From Mustela lutreola (Eukaryota > Chordata > Mammalia > Carnivora > Mustelidae), in assembly GCF_030435805.1 (NCBI RefSeq), contig NC_081305.1, positions 55,214,001 through 55,278,000 of the forward strand: DNA of 64,000 nucleotides, read 5' to 3'. The translations under genes were made by a program, and so were the position numbers. This document shows positions 61,401 through 64,000 of the stretch, piece after piece (the stretch's first letter is position 1; each line of letters opens with the position of its first letter). The notes beneath the pieces were generated by a model. It was not told where the DNA came from and ran no database searches. It was given only the letters and a program-made list of their open reading frames with translations.

Positions 61401-61768
61401 TCCCCGCCATGACTACTCCTGGCGGCTGTCTGGGCCGCTGGACTCAAAGGAAAAGAGTCAGGAATTCTACTTTTCCCAGGAGGGGTCCAGCACCACTCCG
61501 GGGAGGTAACAGTTCGCAGCTTTATCATCGTCCTAGCTAGCAGTCCTGATTCCCAGCCCCAACCTCCTAGGACACAAGAGTCCGGGCCCCCGAACCTCCC
61601 ACCCCGCAGGCAGGCACCTGTCGTAGTGGATGATGAGGCTGATGGTCTCAAAGAGGATGGCGTTCTTGGCGTTGGAGTGCTGGACCTTCTTGGACTTGGG
61701 GGGCTCCTGGGCCTTGTTGAGCACAGTCTCCAGACACTCCACCAGCCGCCCCTTCACGGCAGCGTCCT
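55427..61768 (-). CDS. AP2A1: AP-2 complex subunit alpha-1, C-terminal part
   Basis: Large subunit of the clathrin adaptor AP-2, which gathers cargo and accessory proteins at the plasma membrane. Exons in the window: 61768-61618, 61289-61121, 60995-60858, 60691-60509, 60044-59947, 59713-59482, 59392-59225, 59144-58981, 58687-58622, 58310-58254, 58146-58064, 57945-57856, 56698-56575, 56467-56351, 56257-56188, 55962-55828, 55504-55427. They are in one frame and give the last 706 residues of about 977. The trunk solenoid runs to [10 protein letters not shown] Pro/Ala/Ser-rich hinge ([12 protein letters not shown] to EEAFLS) follows, then the ear with KKNNG-like [12 protein letters not shown], and the platform ending [10 protein letters not shown]. 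All introns are GT-AG except 56699-57855. The 5' exons lie beyond 64000. Confidence 0.96.
55568..55592. repeat. (GGT)n microsatellite in the last AP2A1 intron
   Basis: Seven or so GGT units inside a purine-rich stretch of about 200 bases (55530-55740). Confidence 0.85.
56699..57855 (-). other. AP2A1: U12-type AT-AC intron of AP2A1
   Basis: On the AP2A1 strand the exon ends CAGACTC and the intron starts ATATCCTGCT (57855-57846). The intron ends GGGCAC (56699) and the next exon begins AGCTGGCGGTG. Fourteen bases upstream of the end is the branch site TTCCTTGACC (56720-56711). No GT donor follows the codon where family alignment requires the junction. AT-AC ends give exactly ...DLQT-Q-LAVQTK, as in human. 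All three signals fit the minor (U12) spliceosome consensus. The intron also holds MIR-like pieces at about 56950-57130 and 57350-57540. Confidence 0.88.
58622..58687 (-). CDS. AP2A1: AP2A1 66-nt cassette exon (long isoform)
   Basis: In-frame exon that encodes 22 residues, beginning at a split serine codon and reading [20 protein letters not shown]. Skipping it keeps the frame, since both routes join AG to C at the serine codon. It corresponds to the insert that separates the 977- and 955-residue human isoforms, which as I recall is brain-enriched. The donor is GAGTAAGG and the acceptor GGCCCAG. It lies in the flexible hinge. Confidence 0.85.
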
Positions 61769-62480
61769 CTGGGGACATGGAGGGCATGTCCCGGGATGAA
61801 CTCTCTGCCAGCCCCACCCATGTGCAGGGCAGAGCCCCCCCCACCCCCAGGGCTCTCATCTCCACCAGGAAGGGTGGGCCCTGCAGCTGTGGGCTGGGGT
61901 CTCTGCTCCTTCTAGCTCATCCTTGGTCTCCAAGTGACCGGAGGAGGTGGAAGAGGGCCAACAGAAGAGACCACTCCAGGCCTTGGCTTTTGTCCTGCTC
62001 GGTGCTAACTCCCACCCCTGTGAGCCTCAGTTTCCCCTCCTGCAGCACTGATACCCTTTAGGTTTCTCACAGGAAAAAGAAACCTTCCCAGAGACTCTGT
62101 GAAACCAGGGTCGCCCCAAGAAACGGTCTGAACACCCAAGACAGACACATGCCAACCAGGAGCTCCTACCAACACCAATAACTGCCATTCCGTGGGGTGT
62201 GAGGTGACATCCTGTGACAGATGTGTGTGTCAAGCCTTCTAGGGGAAAATGTCACACCCAGTTGTATCAGGCGGCTCATGGGGTAGAAGGATGAGCCGCA
62301 GGACACAAGGCAACTCTGGGCCAAATCCAGAAGGTGGGACACGCCTGCAATGCCAAACTCCCAGTTTCTTCACAAAACTGGTAGTTTCTTCAAAAACTGG
62401 TGGGAGGGCTATTCTAGACTCCCCCCAAAAGGGACAAAGACATAAGGAAATGTAAGTCGCGGCCCTCGGCTGAACTGTAT
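61769..62480 (-). other. AP2A1: AP2A1 intron, unassigned
   Basis: Left end of the intron that runs past the window edge. There is a small inverted/direct motif AAAACTGGTAGTTTCTTC followed by AAAAACTGG near 62375-62400. No exon matching upstream AP2A1 sequence was found to 64000. Confidence 0.5.
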
Positions 62481-62489
62481 TTTGTTTCA

Positions 62490-62850
62490 GCCGTACAAAT
62501 AAGGCTGTGGACAGTGAGGGGGGTGTGAACGGTGCCTGGACAGCGGACGACACCATGACCTTGAAGCTCCTCAGGTGTGACAAGGGCACTGTAGTTTTGC
62601 ACAGTGTTCCTGGGGCTCACGAAATGTGTGTGGGTGTATTTTGGGTGCGGGGGAAGCATGAGGACGTCTGTGACTTATATCACTTAAGTGAGCAAATGAG
62701 TGTGTGTTTGAGACAGCAAGCCAGCCAGGGCGCCAAGAGCAGCGTTCAGGGTCTCTGCCGGGTCTCGGGGCCTCACACGTTCGTGACACCATTCTCGCAG
62801 GTGATCTTTCCGTTTGAAATGTTTCATAATAAAAAGGTGGAGTGAAAGCC
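62490..62850 (+). repeat. LINE-1 3' UTR relic
   Basis: The end reads TTTGAAATGTTTCATAATAA then AAAGG, the usual end of old L1M 3' UTRs. The body is GC-richer and diverged. Confidence 0.5.
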
Positions 62851-62919
62851 AATGCCCCAGAATAAAGGGGCAATTCCTCTAGATTAGGAGAAATAATTAA
62901 ATTCTATACTTATTTTTCT

Positions 62920-63045
62920 TTTTTTTCTTCTTTTTTTCCCTTACTTTTTATGTTTCAGTCATCTCTATGCCCAGTGTGGAGCTTGAACTCATGACCCTAA
63001 GAGCTGCCTGCTCCCCTGACTGAACAAGCCAGGCCTCCCTCGATC
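62920..63045 (-). repeat. Old antisense tRNA-derived SINE
   Basis: TTTCAGTCATCTCTATGCCC, then GAGCTTGAACTCATGACCC and GAACAAGCCAGGC: a diverged minus-strand copy. Confidence 0.7.
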
Positions 63046-63059
63046 CTTGGATCTCAAGG

Positions 63060-63243
63060 CATGCCTGGATGGCTCAGCTGGTTAGCATTCGACTCTTGAT
63101 TTCAGCTCAGGTCATGGTCTCAGGGCCAGGAGATCAAGCCCCGTGTCAGGTTCCCTGCTCAGCAGGGAGTCTGCTTCTCTCTCTCTCCCTCTGGCCCTCT
63201 CCCTGCTCTCTCTAAAATAAGTAAATAAATCTTAAAAAAAAAA
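63060..63243 (+). repeat. CAN-SINE
   Basis: Head GGCATGCCTGGATGGCTCAG, tail AAATAAGTAAATAAATC plus poly(A). Confidence 0.88.
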
Positions 63244-63377
63244 ACTTGTATCTTGATCGGACCCCAGTCTGAACATACTGTGAGTATTTTGGAGCTTCAA
63301 GCGTGACCGTAGAGAACGCCCATAGTTTTTAGAAATGTGCAACAAGATATCCAAAGATTAAAAACATGATGTCTCTA

Positions 63378-63590
63378 TGGGCGCCTGGGTGGCTCAGTGG
63401 GTTGGGCCGCTGCCTTCGGCTCGGGTCATGATCTCAGGGTCCTGGGATCAAGTCCTGCATCGGGCTCTCTGCTCAGCGGGGAGCCTGCTTCCCTCTCTCT
63501 CTTTCTCTCTGACTGCCTCTCTCTCCGTCTACATGTGATCTCTCTCTGTCAAATAAATAAATAAAATCTTTAAAAAAAAATTAAAAAAAA
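63378..63590 (+). repeat. Young CAN-SINE with target duplication
   Basis: Head GGGCGCCTGGGTGGCTCAG, complete body. AAACATGATGTCTCTA flanks it at 63362 and 63591. The last 400 bases of the window (63607-64000) are unassigned AP2A1 intron. Confidence 0.93.
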
Positions 63591-64000
63591 TAAACATGAT
63601 GTCTCTACACCAGTCTTCAATACTTCAGGAATAAAAAAAGCAAACTTAGAGCACACATGCACCGCCAAACGCAAGTCTAGACGATGGGTGTGCTCTAGCT
63701 ATCTGAACGTTGGAAAATTTTCCGTAATACGGTATCAGAAACACTTTCCGTAGATAAATCAGGAGGCGGCCTCTCTGGCCCAGCACCACCTGCTTGGGGC
63801 CACGGCTACAATTCCTATGACACAGGGGGTGACAGGAAATGAGGCACCTGCTCCAGGCACACCCCGAAATGATGAGGCGGGGCTCTTGGGACGGAAGTGA
63901 GGTTGGAGATCTGCCCGAGCGCTTCCTGGCAGGATGAGAAAGAGGCCCAGGAGCGAAACGAACGAGGCTTTCCCAAGGCCATGGGACAGAATTCACCAGT

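Noticed and set aside
62490-62850. Possible upstream AP2A1 exon
   Set aside because: No adaptin text in any frame. It resembles an L1 3' end.

Overview
This is mammalian nuclear DNA, most likely from a caniform carnivore and probably a mustelid (mink, ferret, otter or badger group). The evidence is about 30 copies of the carnivore tRNA-Lys-derived CAN-SINE. Many carry the head GGCGCCTGGGTGGCTCAG and the body text 'CTGCCTACTTGTGATCTCT', a form I associate with mustelids and their relatives rather than cats or dogs. All genes are intron-bearing, use GT-AG splicing with one exception, and end in AATAAA-type signals. No bacterial, phage or CRISPR content was seen.

The gene order is AKT1S1 (last exon, +), PNKP (+), PTOV1 (-), MED25 (-), FUZ (+), AP2A1 (-, 3' part). 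This is the human 19q13.33 block read in reverse. I rebuilt the coding exons from splice sites and family knowledge. The reading frame closes exactly for PNKP (521 aa), PTOV1 (415 aa), MED25 (746 aa) and FUZ (419 aa), and for the last 706 residues of AP2A1. All look intact.

Layout: 1-1190 AKT1S1 3' end with a dense CCAAT-box array; 1.9-8.1 kb PNKP; 8.8-17.3 kb PTOV1 with a CpG-rich promoter; 17.3-31.1 kb a gene-free stretch of SINEs, L2/MIR/L1 relics, old LTR relics and a decayed hAT transposase; 31.1-43.6 kb MED25; 43.6-50.7 kb the head-to-head MED25/FUZ promoter region; 50.7-55.3 kb FUZ; 55.1 kb to the end AP2A1, tail-to-tail with FUZ and overlapping it.

The products act in different processes: PRAS40 in mTORC1 control, PNKP in DNA end repair, MED25 in the Mediator complex, PTOV1 as a relative of the MED25 activator-binding domain, FUZ in ciliogenesis and planar polarity, and the alpha-1 subunit of AP-2 in clathrin endocytosis. 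PTOV1 and MED25 are paralogous in their PTOV/ACID modules, and the exon structure here shows it directly.

Most notable signals: (1) repeated RFX X-box and YY1-like motifs on both sides of a roughly 6-kb SINE/LINE insertion zone between MED25 and FUZ; (2) 19 SINE pieces in 4.7 kb, with the same target sites apparently hit two or three times in succession; (3) eleven CCAAT boxes plus an X-box-like site in the AKT1S1 3'UTR; (4) a U12-type AT-AC intron in AP2A1; (5) a 39-bp-like periodicity under a 315-codon open frame at the PTOV1 promoter.
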